Assembly: GCA_947631465.1 (NCBI GenBank)
Contig: CANRLK010000006.1
Location: 1-55,794, forward strand
Length of the DNA stretch: 55,794 bases
Reading direction: 5' to 3'
From: an uncultured Clostridia bacterium
GTDB taxonomy: Bacteria > Bacillota > Clostridia > Christensenellales > Borkfalkiaceae
Shown here piece after piece: positions 15,238 through 22,706 of this stretch; the stretch's first letter is position 1; the number at the start of each line of letters is the position of its first letter. The notes beneath the pieces were generated by a model, which worked only from the letters and a program-made list of their open reading frames with translations, did no database searches and was not told the origin of the DNA. Both the position numbers and the translations under genes were made by a program.

Positions 15238-16926
15238 TTACAGCCACTTCATGTTGTTGATGAGTACGTCGTCCTCGCTCAAAAAGACGACGGAGACCGA
15301 ATTTCTGAAATCGGGCAGGGACGCGCCCGTCTCCGACTTGAAATCCGCGGCGTTGAAGAGAAGGCTCTTCCACTTGCCGCCGCCTTCGATCTCCTCTTCG
15401 AGAGAATAGCCCTTTTCCTCTTCGGCGTCCATGTAAAAGGTGACGCGGAAGGAAGAATTTTTCGCGCAGTAGGCGTCAAATTGAAGATAAGCGCCGTCGG
15501 GCGGCGTGCAGCGCGGCTCGCTGACGCGGTAGCTGACGATCCCGCCCTGCGCCGAAACGCCCTTGATCTTGCCGAAGCCGTCCAAGATGCGCACTTCGCT
15601 CGACGCGCCGTCCGCGAAGCAGTCGGCAAACGAACTCGCCCGTCCGCGATAGCACGAAAAGCCCTGCGTCCCGTCCGCGCCCGAGTAGAGCAACAGACTT
15701 TTGAGCCGTCCGTTTTTATACGGCTTTTTGAGCGTAAATTCGAGGATCTTGCTCGTGACGCTGAAATTATTGGAATAGCGCACGAAGGAATAGACGAGCA
15801 CCTTCTTGCTCCCTTCGAACACTTCGAGGGGAAAGACGATCTCGTTGTTTTTCATGTCGCGCATGTTGCCCATGACCTTGGTCCAATCGCGCGCCTTGAA
15901 GCTGTCGGCGTTCTCCGCGAAGAAGATGCCGCACTCGCGCGGGTCGCCCGCGGAGTCGTAACTCGCCTTGACTTTAAGCTCGCCCTGTTCGTCCTCAAAG
16001 ACCGAGACCCCGACGGGCTTGCTGATATAGACCGACCTTCCCCGCAGATATTTTCCGAGGAACATATCCATGTTGAGGAAGGAATGCCTGCCGATGAGCC
16101 CGTTGCCGTGCGATGAGTATAAGATCGCCTTCTCGACTTCGGGATTGATCTGTTGGAAGGTATCGTACACGCGGTCGTAGTTGCACTTTTTGTCGTTGAT
16201 CGCCGAGATCATGAGCACGGGGCATTTGACGCGCGGGGCATAGCTTTGGGAGTCGATGCCCGCGATGAAGCGATGCCGCTCCTCGTCGAAAGTGCGCTGG
16301 GCGCTGCCGCTACCGAACTTTTCCATGTCGCGGTAGGCGATCCAGCCCGCCGCACAAACTGCGATGAAGCACTCGATTGGCGCATAGGGCGCGATCTTCC
16401 ATAAGATCTCCCCGCCCGTCCGAAGCCCGATCGCCCCGACCGCGGTGACTTTGGGATCGTCTTTGAGATACCTTGCCGCATACCTTGCGACCGCCGCCCA
16501 TTCATACCAGCTGGTCTCGCGCGCCGTCTTGTCGGCATATTCCATCGCCCGACCCGCGCGCGTGTAGTTCGCGTAGTCCACGTCGCGGGGATAGATGGTA
16601 TGCCTGCCGCTGCCCATGTCGCCGCAATAGTCGACGCAAAGCACCCCATAGCCCTGCTTTGTGAAATGCTCGACGAGCTTCATATCGAATCCCAGCCCCG
16701 CCTCGAAGAAGATCATCACCGACGGATAGTTCTCCTTGTCCTTGGGGAGAAAGGACTGCGCATAGATCTTGACTCTGCCGTAGAGGGTCTGCCTGCCGAG
16801 AAAATACACTTCGCGCAAGATCACGCCGTCAAAGACGTCGCGTTCCGATAGGATCTCTTCGCGGAGCGGAAGATGCTCGTCGAAATCCCGCCACAGCGTC
16901 ACGGGCGTTAAAATCGTATTTGCCAA
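15238..16926 (-). CDS. alpha/beta-hydrolase-fold protein with altered nucleophile elbow
   Basis: A 562-residue protein. Residues about 60-300 follow an alpha/beta hydrolase: MIFFEAGLG, a GYGVLCVDYCG strand and a VKCPVLMISAINDKKC strand where the acid would be, then SSHGNGLIGRH with a possible His. The expected G-x-S-x-G elbow reads GLRTGG, so no Ser nucleophile is seen. The C-terminal 250 residues look like one or two beta-sandwich domains, perhaps carbohydrate-binding. There is no signal peptide. The start appears to be a TTG at 16926, with AAGGAGG eleven bases upstream. The substrate is unknown; the protein may not be a hydrolase. Confidence 0.65.
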   Translation of the reverse strand: MANTILTPVTLWRDFDEHLPLREEILSERDVFDGVILREVYFLGRQTLYGRVKIYAQSFLPKDKENYPSVMIFFEAGLGFDMKLVEHFTKQGYGVLCVDYCGDMGSGRHTIYPRDVDYANYTRAGRAMEYADKTARETSWYEWAAVARYAARYLKDDPKVTAVGAIGLRTGGEILWKIAPYAPIECFIAVCAAGWIAYRDMEKFGSGSAQRTFDEERHRFIAGIDSQSYAPRVKCPVLMISAINDKKCNYDRVYDTFQQINPEVEKAILYSSHGNGLIGRHSFLNMDMFLGKYLRGRSVYISKPVGVSVFEDEQGELKVKASYDSAGDPRECGIFFAENADSFKARDWTKVMGNMRDMKNNEIVFPLEVFEGSKKVLVYSFVRYSNNFSVTSKILEFTLKKPYKNGRLKSLLLYSGADGTQGFSCYRGRASSFADCFADGASSEVRILDGFGKIKGVSAQGGIVSYRVSEPRCTPPDGAYLQFDAYCAKNSSFRVTFYMDAEEEKGYSLEEEIEGGGKWKSLLFNAADFKSETGASLPDFRNSVSVVFLSEDDVLINNMKWL

Positions 16927-17047
16927 AGAAAGCGTTCCCTCCTTGCTTTATTTTAGTCTGCGGAGCGAAAGTCAAGCCCGCGTTCCGAAAGTGTTCCCGA
17001 AAAAGTCCATTGCCTTTTGCGCGGCGGACGCGTTTTACGGAAAACGG

Positions 17048-17076
17048 TTGCCTTTCGGGCGAAGATATGCTATAAT
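17048..17076 (+). promoter_or_regulatory. promoter of the DnaD/DnaC-like gene
   Basis: TTGCCT (17048-17053), a 17-base spacer ending in TGC (extended -10), TATAAT (17071-17076). Confidence 0.85.
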
Positions 17077-17122
17077 TATACAACAGCTGGAAAAAAAAAG
17101 CAAGCATATAATGAGGAAACAA

Positions 17123-18847
17123 ATGCCCTTCTCAGCCTTTTCCAAAGAATTTACCGAAAATATGTACACGAGCGTGGAGAATCAGTTCATCACGAAGTAT
17201 CTCCCGTGGGCGGACGGGGACGCCGTGCGCGCGTATCTCTATGGGCTGTATCTTTGCAGCTGCAAGGAAGAGTTCGACGCAGCCGCCGCTGCAAAGCTCC
17301 TCAAAATCGACGCAAAACGCTTTACCGAGATCTTCGAGTTTTGGGAAGAATGCGGGCTTGTACATATCCTTTCAAAAGAGCCGCTCTTTCTCGAATACCT
17401 GCCCGTCAGCTCCGCCGTCGGGAAGCCCAAGCCCATCAAAGCCGAAAAGTACGCCGACTTCAACCGCGAGCTTTTGAAGCGGCTTCAAAAGGCGGGCAAG
17501 GACTTCAAACCCTACGAAATGCAGAAGATCCTCGAATTTCTCGAAAACGAACGGATGGAACAGCAGGCGTTTCTTCTCGTCGTCGAATACTGCATGAAAA
17601 AGGACGGCGAGATCTCCTTCCGCCATGTCATGAACAAGGCAAAACAGCTCGCAAAAGACCAAAAATTTACCTATGAACAGGTCGAGGGCGAACTTGCAAG
17701 TTTCAACAAACACGAACAAGCCCTTTCGAAAATTTTCTCGCTGCTCGGAATCTTCAAAAAGCCGCAGGAGAGCGACTTCGAACGGTACGAAACCTGGCTC
17801 TCCCTCGGCTTTCGAGAGGACACGATCGAGGAATGCGCCCGCTCGATGAAAAAAGGGTCTCTCCCCTCGCTCGACCTGCTCCTTTCCGAACTCAAAGAGA
17901 AAAATATCCTCACCGCAAAGGAGGCAAGAGCCTACCTCGAACGGCGGGAAGAGTTATTGGGTCTCGTCTTTTCGATCGCGCGCAAACTCGGCGTGAAGGT
18001 GCAAAGCCCGCGCGTCTACATGGAGGAGTACGCCGAAAAATGGGTCGGGCGCGGCTATGGAAAAGAGAGCCTTCTCGCCCTCGCTTCGCTGAGCTTTAAG
18101 CTCCGCTATGGTTTTTCCGAAATGGACGCGCTGATCGGTTCACTCTACCAAGGCGGCGTCGTCGGCGATGCGAACGTCAAGGCTTATTGTTCGGCGCGCG
18201 AAAAGCACTTCAAGACGCTGCAAGCGATTCAGTCGGTGTGCGGCGTCGTGAACAAGACGCAGAGCGCGCTCGACACGCTCGCCGATTGGGAGCGGCAGGG
18301 CATGAGCGAGTCCATGATTCTTGCGGCGGCGCAAAAAGCCGCGGGGGCGTCGTCCCCCATCCCCTACATGAACAAACTGCTTACCGAATGGAAGCGCACG
18401 GGCGCGACGACGGCGGAAGAAGCCGAAAGACTGTCTGCCTCGAAGGGCGTTGCAAAAGGCAAGGAAAATATCTTTAAGAGCGAAGCCGCGATCGCGGCCG
18501 ACCGCAGAACGGACAGGGAGCACCACTATGCGATTTTGCGCCAGCGCGCCCAAACGGTCGCAGAGACGACCCGCCGCGAGGCGATGAAAAGCCCCGCTTT
18601 CCGCGAGGCGGACGGGGACGTGAAAAAAGGCGAGATCGAACTCGCCCGTGCGGAAATGTTTGACGAAAGCGCCATCGCCGCCTGCCGCAAAAAACTCGCC
18701 GAGGCGCAAAAACGGCGGCTCGACGCCCTGCGCCTTCTCGGGATCGCTCCCGAAGATTTAGAGCCCAAATACTGTTGCCCGAAATGCTCAGACACGGGCT
18801 ATTTGCCCGACGGCAGGCTCTGTGACTGCTATCAAGCGGAAAATTGA
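17123..18847 (+). CDS. DnaD-like primosomal protein with DnaC/DnaI-type zinc C-terminus
   Basis: A 574-residue protein. The N-terminal 95 residues resemble the DnaD winged helix. Two or more DnaD/DnaB2 helical modules follow, the last carrying SSPIPYMNKLLTEW, close to the YxxxIxxxW signature. The final 100 residues resemble the N-terminal helicase-binding part of Clostridium DnaC and Bacillus DnaI: a helical stretch, LEPKYCCPKC, SDTGYLPDG and CDC, with Cys552, Cys555, Cys567 and Cys569 as likely zinc ligands. Loaders normally continue into an AAA+ domain; here the frame stops five residues later. The ATG at 17123 has GAGG six bases upstream; an ATG at 17111 is less well placed. It likely helps load DnaB. 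Confidence 0.78.
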   Translation: MPFSAFSKEFTENMYTSVENQFITKYLPWADGDAVRAYLYGLYLCSCKEEFDAAAAAKLLKIDAKRFTEIFEFWEECGLVHILSKEPLFLEYLPVSSAVGKPKPIKAEKYADFNRELLKRLQKAGKDFKPYEMQKILEFLENERMEQQAFLLVVEYCMKKDGEISFRHVMNKAKQLAKDQKFTYEQVEGELASFNKHEQALSKIFSLLGIFKKPQESDFERYETWLSLGFREDTIEECARSMKKGSLPSLDLLLSELKEKNILTAKEARAYLERREELLGLVFSIARKLGVKVQSPRVYMEEYAEKWVGRGYGKESLLALASLSFKLRYGFSEMDALIGSLYQGGVVGDANVKAYCSAREKHFKTLQAIQSVCGVVNKTQSALDTLADWERQGMSESMILAAAQKAAGASSPIPYMNKLLTEWKRTGATTAEEAERLSASKGVAKGKENIFKSEAAIAADRRTDREHHYAILRQRAQTVAETTRREAMKSPAFREADGDVKKGEIELARAEMFDESAIAACRKKLAEAQKRRLDALRLLGIAPEDLEPKYCCPKCSDTGYLPDGRLCDCYQAEN

Positions 18848-18854
18848 AGGTATT

Positions 18855-18907
18855 ATGTCAGACATAGTACTATATAAAAGGAAAAATCGCAATAGTATGT
18901 CAGACAT
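18855..18907. repeat. paired ATGTCAGACAT sites 42 bases apart
   Basis: The hyphenated palindrome ATGTCAGACAT occurs at 18855-18865 and 18897-18907. The flanks (TATT before the first, AATA after the second) make the two copies an inverted pair as well. They lie between the DnaD-like stop and its terminator. Confidence 0.7.
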
Positions 18908-18925
18908 AATACTATGCAAAACGTC

Positions 18926-18964
18926 AAAAAACGACCCGTCGCATGCAAAAAGCGGGTCGTTTTT
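18926..18964 (+). terminator. bidirectional terminator
   Basis: AAAAACGACCCG (18926-18937) and CGGGTCGTTTTT (18953-18964) form a 12-bp stem with T-runs on both strands. It serves the DnaD-like gene (plus) and ylmC (minus, stop at 18967). Confidence 0.92.
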
Positions 18965-18966
18965 GA

Positions 18967-19329
18967 TTATTCATACTCTCCGTAGTCTCTGCGGTCACTT
19001 TGGGGGTTACCGCGGAGGAAGGGCGGGGGATCTTGTTGCGGAGACGGCTGAGGGGGCGGATATTCTCCCCTGCTGCTTTTCTTTTTGTCCTTGGCGGGGG
19101 CGGATTTGACCTCGACGAGAACGGTATCGACGCCGATCTTCGTGACATTTCGGATATCGATAAAGAGGTCGGCTTTCCCCCAGCGGAAGCCCTTTCCCCC
19201 GGGCGCGACGATGCCCTGCACTTTGCCCTCGGGAAAGGTGAACACTACGTCGCAGACCTTTCCGAGCTGTTTGCCGTCGCAGATGTTGACGACTTGCTTT
19301 TGCTTCAATTCCAAAAAACTCGTTTCCAC
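18967..19329 (-). CDS. YlmC/YmxH family PRC-barrel protein
   Basis: A 120-residue protein. Residues 6-75 form a PRC-barrel-like domain (LELKQKQVVNICDGKQLG, VCDVVFTFPEGKV, GIVAPGGKGFRWG, DLFIDIRNVTKIG), as in YlmC/YmxH proteins found next to sigG in many spore formers. The last 40 residues are a Pro/Ser-rich tail of unknown role. The start is a GTG at 19329 without a clear ribosome binding site. It lies 108 bases after the sigG fragment, the ancestral order sigG-ylmC, which helps identify that fragment. Confidence 0.85.
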   Translation of the reverse strand: METSFLELKQKQVVNICDGKQLGKVCDVVFTFPEGKVQGIVAPGGKGFRWGKADLFIDIRNVTKIGVDTVLVEVKSAPAKDKKKSSRGEYPPPQPSPQQDPPPFLRGNPQSDRRDYGEYE

Positions 19330-19437
19330 GCTACATTGTATGCGCCTTCGACAAAAAAGTTTCCATCTCCCGAAAAGATGTTCTCATCGCTTCAAAAAGA
19401 GAATTGTCGGGAAGGGCGAAGCAGCGTGAGGGGTGGG

Positions 19438-19932
19438 TCAAGAGATTTCTTTTTTGATCGTGCCGAGGGCATTTTTTTCGAGGCGGGAGACCTGGGCTTG
19501 GGAGATACCGACTTCGGCGGAGATCTCGGTTTGGGTCTTGCCTTCGAAGTAGCGGAGCATCAAGATCTTGCGTTCGCGGTCGGAGAGACGGTCGATGGCT
19601 TCGCGGAGGGCGACGCGTTCGGTCCAGATCTCATCGCTTTGGGTCTCGTCGTAGAGCTGGTCCAAAAGCTCTAAGGTATCGCCCGACTTATTGTAGACGG
19701 GGTCGTAGAGGGAGACGGGGTCGGAGATGGCGTCGAGGGCGTAGACGACGTCGCGCTCTTTGACCTGCATTTCCGCGGCGATTTTTTCGATGGTCGCCTC
19801 CTCGTCGCGTTCTTCGATTCCTTCGCGGACCTTTAAGATCTTATAGGCGGTATCGCGGATGGAGCGGCTGACGCGGAGGCTGTTTCCGTCGCGCAAGTAC
19901 CGTTTGATTTCACCCAAAATCATTGGAATCAT
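19438..19932 (-). pseudogene. sigG: 3' part of a sporulation sigma factor gene (SigG-like), 5' third missing
   Basis: The 164 residues match SigG from the end of region 2 onward: PMILGEIKRYLRDGN, RVSRSIRD, the DAISDPVSL segment, LSDRERKILMLRYFEGKTQ and the region 4 helix-turn-helix GISQAQVSRLEK. A full SigG has about 255 residues; the core-binding and -10-reading region 2 is absent. Homology stops abruptly at the Pro of PMILGEI; the five codons upstream in frame (FQLHK) do not continue the family. The ATG used has no ribosome binding site. Upstream lie a 75-residue ORF, RNA-like units and a serine recombinase, so an insertion or rearrangement is likely. It cannot act as a sigma factor as it stands. 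Confidence 0.88.
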
Positions 19933-19962
19933 TTTGTGAAGTTGAAATGAAAAGAATTTTCC

Positions 19963-20190
19963 TCAACGCATGGCGTTTATCGCTTTGAGGATTTCCTCTT
20001 CAGTCTTGCAACCGTTGATGAGCTTCGTCAACTCCTCGGCTTTCTGCTCCGCCGCTTCGCTCCCTGATTGTAGCCTTGCACTCTTGATAATTTCGGAAAT
20101 CCGAACTTCTATATTCTCAGATAAGTTCCGATTCATAAAAGTTTGGAGCAACATGGCTCGCCCATGTCCAAGACTTTGTTTCTCGCTCAT
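19963..20190 (-). CDS. 75-residue hypothetical protein beside the sigG break
   Basis: A small protein rich in Glu, Lys and Ser, helical by composition (MSEKQSLGHG at the start, EEEILKAINAMR at the end), with no membrane segment. Expression is well supported: a consensus promoter lies upstream (20223-20251), with AGGAG about eight bases before the ATG. It ends 30 bases before the truncated sigG reading frame. I recognise no family. It might belong to the element that broke sigG, for example as a small regulator; this is a guess. Confidence 0.65.
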   Translation of the reverse strand: MSEKQSLGHGRAMLLQTFMNRNLSENIEVRISEIIKSARLQSGSEAAEQKAEELTKLINGCKTEEEILKAINAMR

Positions 20191-20222
20191 AAAAAATTAA
20201 CTCCTAAGATTTTAACGAAATT

Positions 20223-20251
20223 ATTATACTGCAAAAGGCTGTAATTGTCAA
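20223..20251 (-). promoter_or_regulatory. promoter of the 75-residue protein gene
   Basis: Minus strand TTGACA (20246-20251), a 17-base spacer, TATAAT (20223-20228): both boxes match consensus. Confidence 0.9.
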
Positions 20252-20328
20252 GCCGTTGTCCCTCGGATTGCGGCAACGCAAAGCGGATGTCTTTGGAAAA
20301 AATTTTCGGATTAGTTTTGGCGTTTTGC

Positions 20329-20357
20329 TTGACAGATGCGGAAGTTTCGCGTATACT
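20329..20357 (+). promoter_or_regulatory. promoter of candidate small RNA 1
   Basis: TTGACA (20329-20334), a 17-base spacer, TATACT (20352-20357). No reading frame with a ribosome binding site follows on this strand. Confidence 0.75.
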
Positions 20358-20363
20358 ACCAGT

Positions 20364-20459
20364 AGACACAGGTGATTTTTCACCCGCTTCAAAATTCGAG
20401 ATTTCCAGACGGGTGGGCAATTGCAGCCCTCGTAGGTCGGAAAATTCTCGAATTTTTTT
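20364..20459 (+). ncRNA. candidate small RNA 1
   Basis: About 95 bases from the predicted start to a T-run. A GGTGA-TTTT-TCACC hairpin comes first. A long closing stem follows: AAATTCGAGA (20392-20401) pairs perfectly with TCTCGAATTT (20446-20455), extended inward by TTTCC/GGAAA. An internal GGGC/GCCC pair lies within, and T7 follows the stem. The promoter is at 20329-20357. This fits a small structured RNA ending at an intrinsic terminator. No protein is encoded. Expression is not shown. Confidence 0.5.
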
Positions 20460-20467
20460 GTATCGTT

Positions 20468-20633
20468 GGAAACGTACAATACGCCCTCATGAGGAGAGGC
20501 GTTTTTCAAAGCCGATATCCAAACATACCTGTGGTGTTTCCGAAACATAAAGATCAAGGTTTGGATTGTGCTTGCCCGATATAACGTCGTCTACCTGCTC
20601 GGAAAGACTTCGACAAGGCATATTGTACGTTCC
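20468..20633. repeat. 17-bp inverted repeat around a possible phage-protein remnant
   Basis: GGAAACGTACAATACGCC (20468-20485) and GGCATATTGTACGTTCC (20617-20633) are inverted copies with one extra base and one wobble pair. Between them an ATCCAAAC/GTTTGGAT stem is also seen. On the minus strand the interval reads SLSEQVDDVISG, then LYVSETP and LDIGFE, which reminds me of nuclease-like tails of large phage or conjugative polyvalent proteins. The frame is cut short on both sides, so it can only be a remnant. Confidence 0.4.
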
Positions 20634-20721
20634 CTCCGTAGTTTGTCTCGTCTCCCTGCTCTCGCTGTCGGTTTCAGGCAATGCGTATCTCGCATTTTTC
20701 CGTCTTTTTTCTCGGAAACCG

Positions 20722-20749
20722 TTGACTTCTCCGAATTTTGTGCTATACT
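20722..20749 (+). promoter_or_regulatory. promoter of candidate small RNA 2
   Basis: TTGACT (20722-20727), a 16-base spacer ending in TGC (extended -10), TATACT (20744-20749). The 17-base core GAATTTTGTGCTATACT is repeated exactly in the two promoters at 20.9 and 21.07 kb. Confidence 0.7.
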
Positions 20750-20754
20750 GTTAG

Positions 20755-20886
20755 TGGAAGGCTTATCGTTAACAGTGCTCAACCACTCATACAGTTGAGG
20801 ATTCACTTGCGGCAAGTCGTCGGGTCTTTCGTTAACAATGCGTAACCATTTAAGCAGTTGCGGATTCACTTGCGAAAGACTTTTTC
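20755..20886 (+). ncRNA. candidate small RNA 2, two tandem homologous domains
   Basis: Two repeats of about 57 bases follow the promoter. Each has GTTAACA near its start, an inner hairpin (CTCAAC/GTTGAG in the first; CGTAAC/GTTGCG in the second) and ends in GGATTCACTTGC. Outer stems are GGCTT-TCG/CGG-AAGTC in domain 1 and GTCTTTCG/CGAAAGAC in domain 2 (20824-20831 with 20873-20880). T5 follows domain 2. Sequence differences between the domains keep the pairs intact, which supports structure in RNA. The opposite strand could instead encode a repeated peptide (VNPQL..WL..VN), the main alternative. Confidence 0.5.
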
Positions 20887-20917
20887 ATCTCCCAAAGGGC
20901 ATTCTTCTTGAAACCCC

Positions 20918-20945
20918 TTGACTTTTTCGAATTTTGTGCTATACT
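20918..20945 (+). promoter_or_regulatory. promoter of candidate small RNA 3
   Basis: TTGACT (20918-20923), a 16-base spacer ending in TGC, TATACT (20940-20945). Confidence 0.7.
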
Positions 20946-20950
20946 GCTAA

Positions 20951-21042
20951 GAGAAGTGGTTTTTATCCTCTGTCCCGTTTCGGACGTAGAGCGCGGGGCT
21001 TCGGCATCGGGCGTCAGAGAAGTAGACCGCTTCAATTTTTTT
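20951..21042 (+). ncRNA. candidate small RNA 3
   Basis: About 90 bases closed by GAAGTGG (20953-20959) pairing with CCGCTTC (21027-21033, one wobble), then AA and T7. Inside are CTCT-GTCC/GGAC-AGAG around GTTTCGGACGT and a GGGCTTCGGCAT segment with a UUCG-type loop. The same inner motifs occur in candidate RNA 4 in the same order, so the two are homologous units. No ribosome binding site or credible frame is present. Confidence 0.5.
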
Positions 21043-21052
21043 CGAACCCCCC

Positions 21053-21080
21053 TTGATTTTCCAGAATTTTGTGCTATACT
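21053..21080 (+). promoter_or_regulatory. promoter of candidate small RNA 4
   Basis: TTGATT (21053-21058), a 16-base spacer ending in TGC, TATACT (21075-21080). Confidence 0.65.
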
Positions 21081-21085
21081 ATTAG

Positions 21086-21171
21086 AAGAAGTAGCGTTCA
21101 TACTCTGCAACGTTTCGGACGTTGTGTTCAGGGCTTCGGCATTGAACGGTGGAGAAATGCGCTGCTTTTTT
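21086..21171 (+). ncRNA. candidate small RNA 4
   Basis: About 85 bases closed by AAGTAGCG (21089-21096) pairing with CGCTGCTT (21160-21167, one wobble), which runs into a T-tract. Inside are CAACGT-TTCGG-ACGTTG and GTTCA...TGAAC around GGCTTCGGC. It shares GTTTCGGACGT and GGGCTTCGGCAT with candidate RNA 3 while the flanking stem bases differ and still pair. It lies 57 bases from the end of the recombinase gene on the other strand. Confidence 0.5.
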
Positions 21172-21227
21172 CATGGTTTTTTCTCAAAAACTCGCGGGCT
21201 TTTTCCCTTCTGGCTCGGGCTTTTTTC

Positions 21228-22706
21228 TCAATCCTCGTTCGAGAGCTTCTTCTCGTATTCCGTCTTGTTGAGCACGATCTTCAACTCGCCCTCGGTCAAA
21301 ATCACCTTCTCGATAAGATCCCGCATGATCGCTTGCCGTTCCCGCGCGCTCATCTCCTTCCAGGTGCCCGAAAGGGTCTTGATCATCTCCTCTTGCGCCA
21401 TAATCTTCTTCGTCATCGACTGCTTCTCCCGCTCCTCGGCAATGTCCCGTGCGATCTTCTTGCGCTCCGCATCGACCTCCGCCGCCCGCTCCAAAATCTC
21501 CTCGTTCCCAAGTTTCCGATAGGCGTTCAAAAGGCGGTCATACTCGATTTTGAGCTGCTCTCCGCGGGCATTCAAGCCGTCGATCACGTCCTCTTGCTTC
21601 ACACGCCGATGCTTGATCTCATCCCGATATTCCACCGAGAACTGCATGATCTGTGCCGTGACCGCCCGTTCCACCTCTTCCGCATCATAGATAAAATTCG
21701 GGCAGGCATGGTCCTTGACGAGCGACTTCTTGGTCGACGCAAAGCGGGAATAACATAGAATTTTGAGCGTTTGGCGCTCCCCCTTGCCGTAGAGCATGTA
21801 CCGCATCCGCGCACCGCAGTTTCCACAGTACAAAAGCGAAGAGAGAAGATACTGCGAGTGCGTCCGAACGACGCTGCGGCTCTTTAAGATCTCCTGTGCG
21901 CGCGCGAAGGTCTCTTCGTCGATCAAGGGATGATGCTTGCCCGCGTATTGTTCGCCGCGAAAGGTGATCTCGCCGAGATAAGTGCGGTTGCGCAAAACGC
22001 CGAGCACCGCCGTATCGCTCGAAAGTCCCACCGCCTCCGCGATTTGGCGCGGGGTGTATTGCAGGCTGTTGTACATGAGAAAGACCTGCTTGACGAGCGG
22101 GGCTTTGTCGGGGTCGGGAATGAGGTCATTCAGTTCTTTTGAATAATAATAGCCAAACGGCGGATTGCCCCCGCCCTTCCAATACCCGTCGAGCGCGCGT
22201 TGTTTTCGCCCTTGAAAGAGTTTGGAGACGATCGCATCGTGGTCGAGTTCCGCGAACATGGAAAGAATGGAGATGAGGATATTGAAGGTCTGCTTGTTGC
22301 GGGAATCGATGTTGTCCTTGACGGCGAGAAAATCGCAGTTAGCGAGTTTACAATCTTCCTTCAAAAAGCGGAGAATGGGCATTTGAAGCCGCGCGATGCG
22401 GTCGAGCGCGTAGGTCATGACGAACTTGACCCGTCCGCGGCGCATGCAGTCCAAGAGTTTTTGGAAGGCGGGACGGTTTTCGTTCATGCCCGTGTAGCCG
22501 TCATCGACAAAGACGACGGCATTCGGGATGTCGTAGGCGAGGACGTATTTTTTGAGCGCGTCGTATTGCACGTCGAGCCCATAGCCTTCCTGCGCTTGGG
22601 AGTCGGTCGAGACGCGGAGATAGAGCGCGGTGATCGAACCGAGCGTATCGGGGATCTCGTCATAGAGCGGGAAATCGAAGGAGATGTTTTTACTTTTTTC
22701 CTTCAT
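21228..22706 (-). CDS. large serine recombinase
   Basis: A 492-residue site-specific recombinase. The catalytic domain holds LYLRVSTDSQAQEGYGLDVQ near residues 29-48 (Ser in RVST), then DDGYTGMNENRPAFQ and the ALDRIAR motif. A recombinase domain follows (GGNPPFGY, PDPDKAPLVKQVF, LRNRTYLG), then a zinc ribbon (LYCGNCGARM with a later Cys pair) and a long coiled coil (about 380-450). Such enzymes integrate and excise phages, conjugative transposons and sporulation intervening elements. Its ATG at 22706 overlaps the stop of a 43-residue gene. Its partner att sites are not identified. Confidence 0.95.
   Translation of the reverse strand: MKEKSKNISFDFPLYDEIPDTLGSITALYLRVSTDSQAQEGYGLDVQYDALKKYVLAYDIPNAVVFVDDGYTGMNENRPAFQKLLDCMRRGRVKFVMTYALDRIARLQMPILRFLKEDCKLANCDFLAVKDNIDSRNKQTFNILISILSMFAELDHDAIVSKLFQGRKQRALDGYWKGGGNPPFGYYYSKELNDLIPDPDKAPLVKQVFLMYNSLQYTPRQIAEAVGLSSDTAVLGVLRNRTYLGEITFRGEQYAGKHHPLIDEETFARAQEILKSRSVVRTHSQYLLSSLLYCGNCGARMRYMLYGKGERQTLKILCYSRFASTKKSLVKDHACPNFIYDAEEVERAVTAQIMQFSVEYRDEIKHRRVKQEDVIDGLNARGEQLKIEYDRLLNAYRKLGNEEILERAAEVDAERKKIARDIAEEREKQSMTKKIMAQEEMIKTLSGTWKEMSARERQAIMRDLIEKVILTEGELKIVLNKTEYEKKLSNED

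Noticed and set aside
18822..19109. Plus-strand frame repeating MSDI(V/I)L
   Set aside because: It is produced by the paired ATGTCAGACAT sites and then runs through the terminator and antisense to ylmC.
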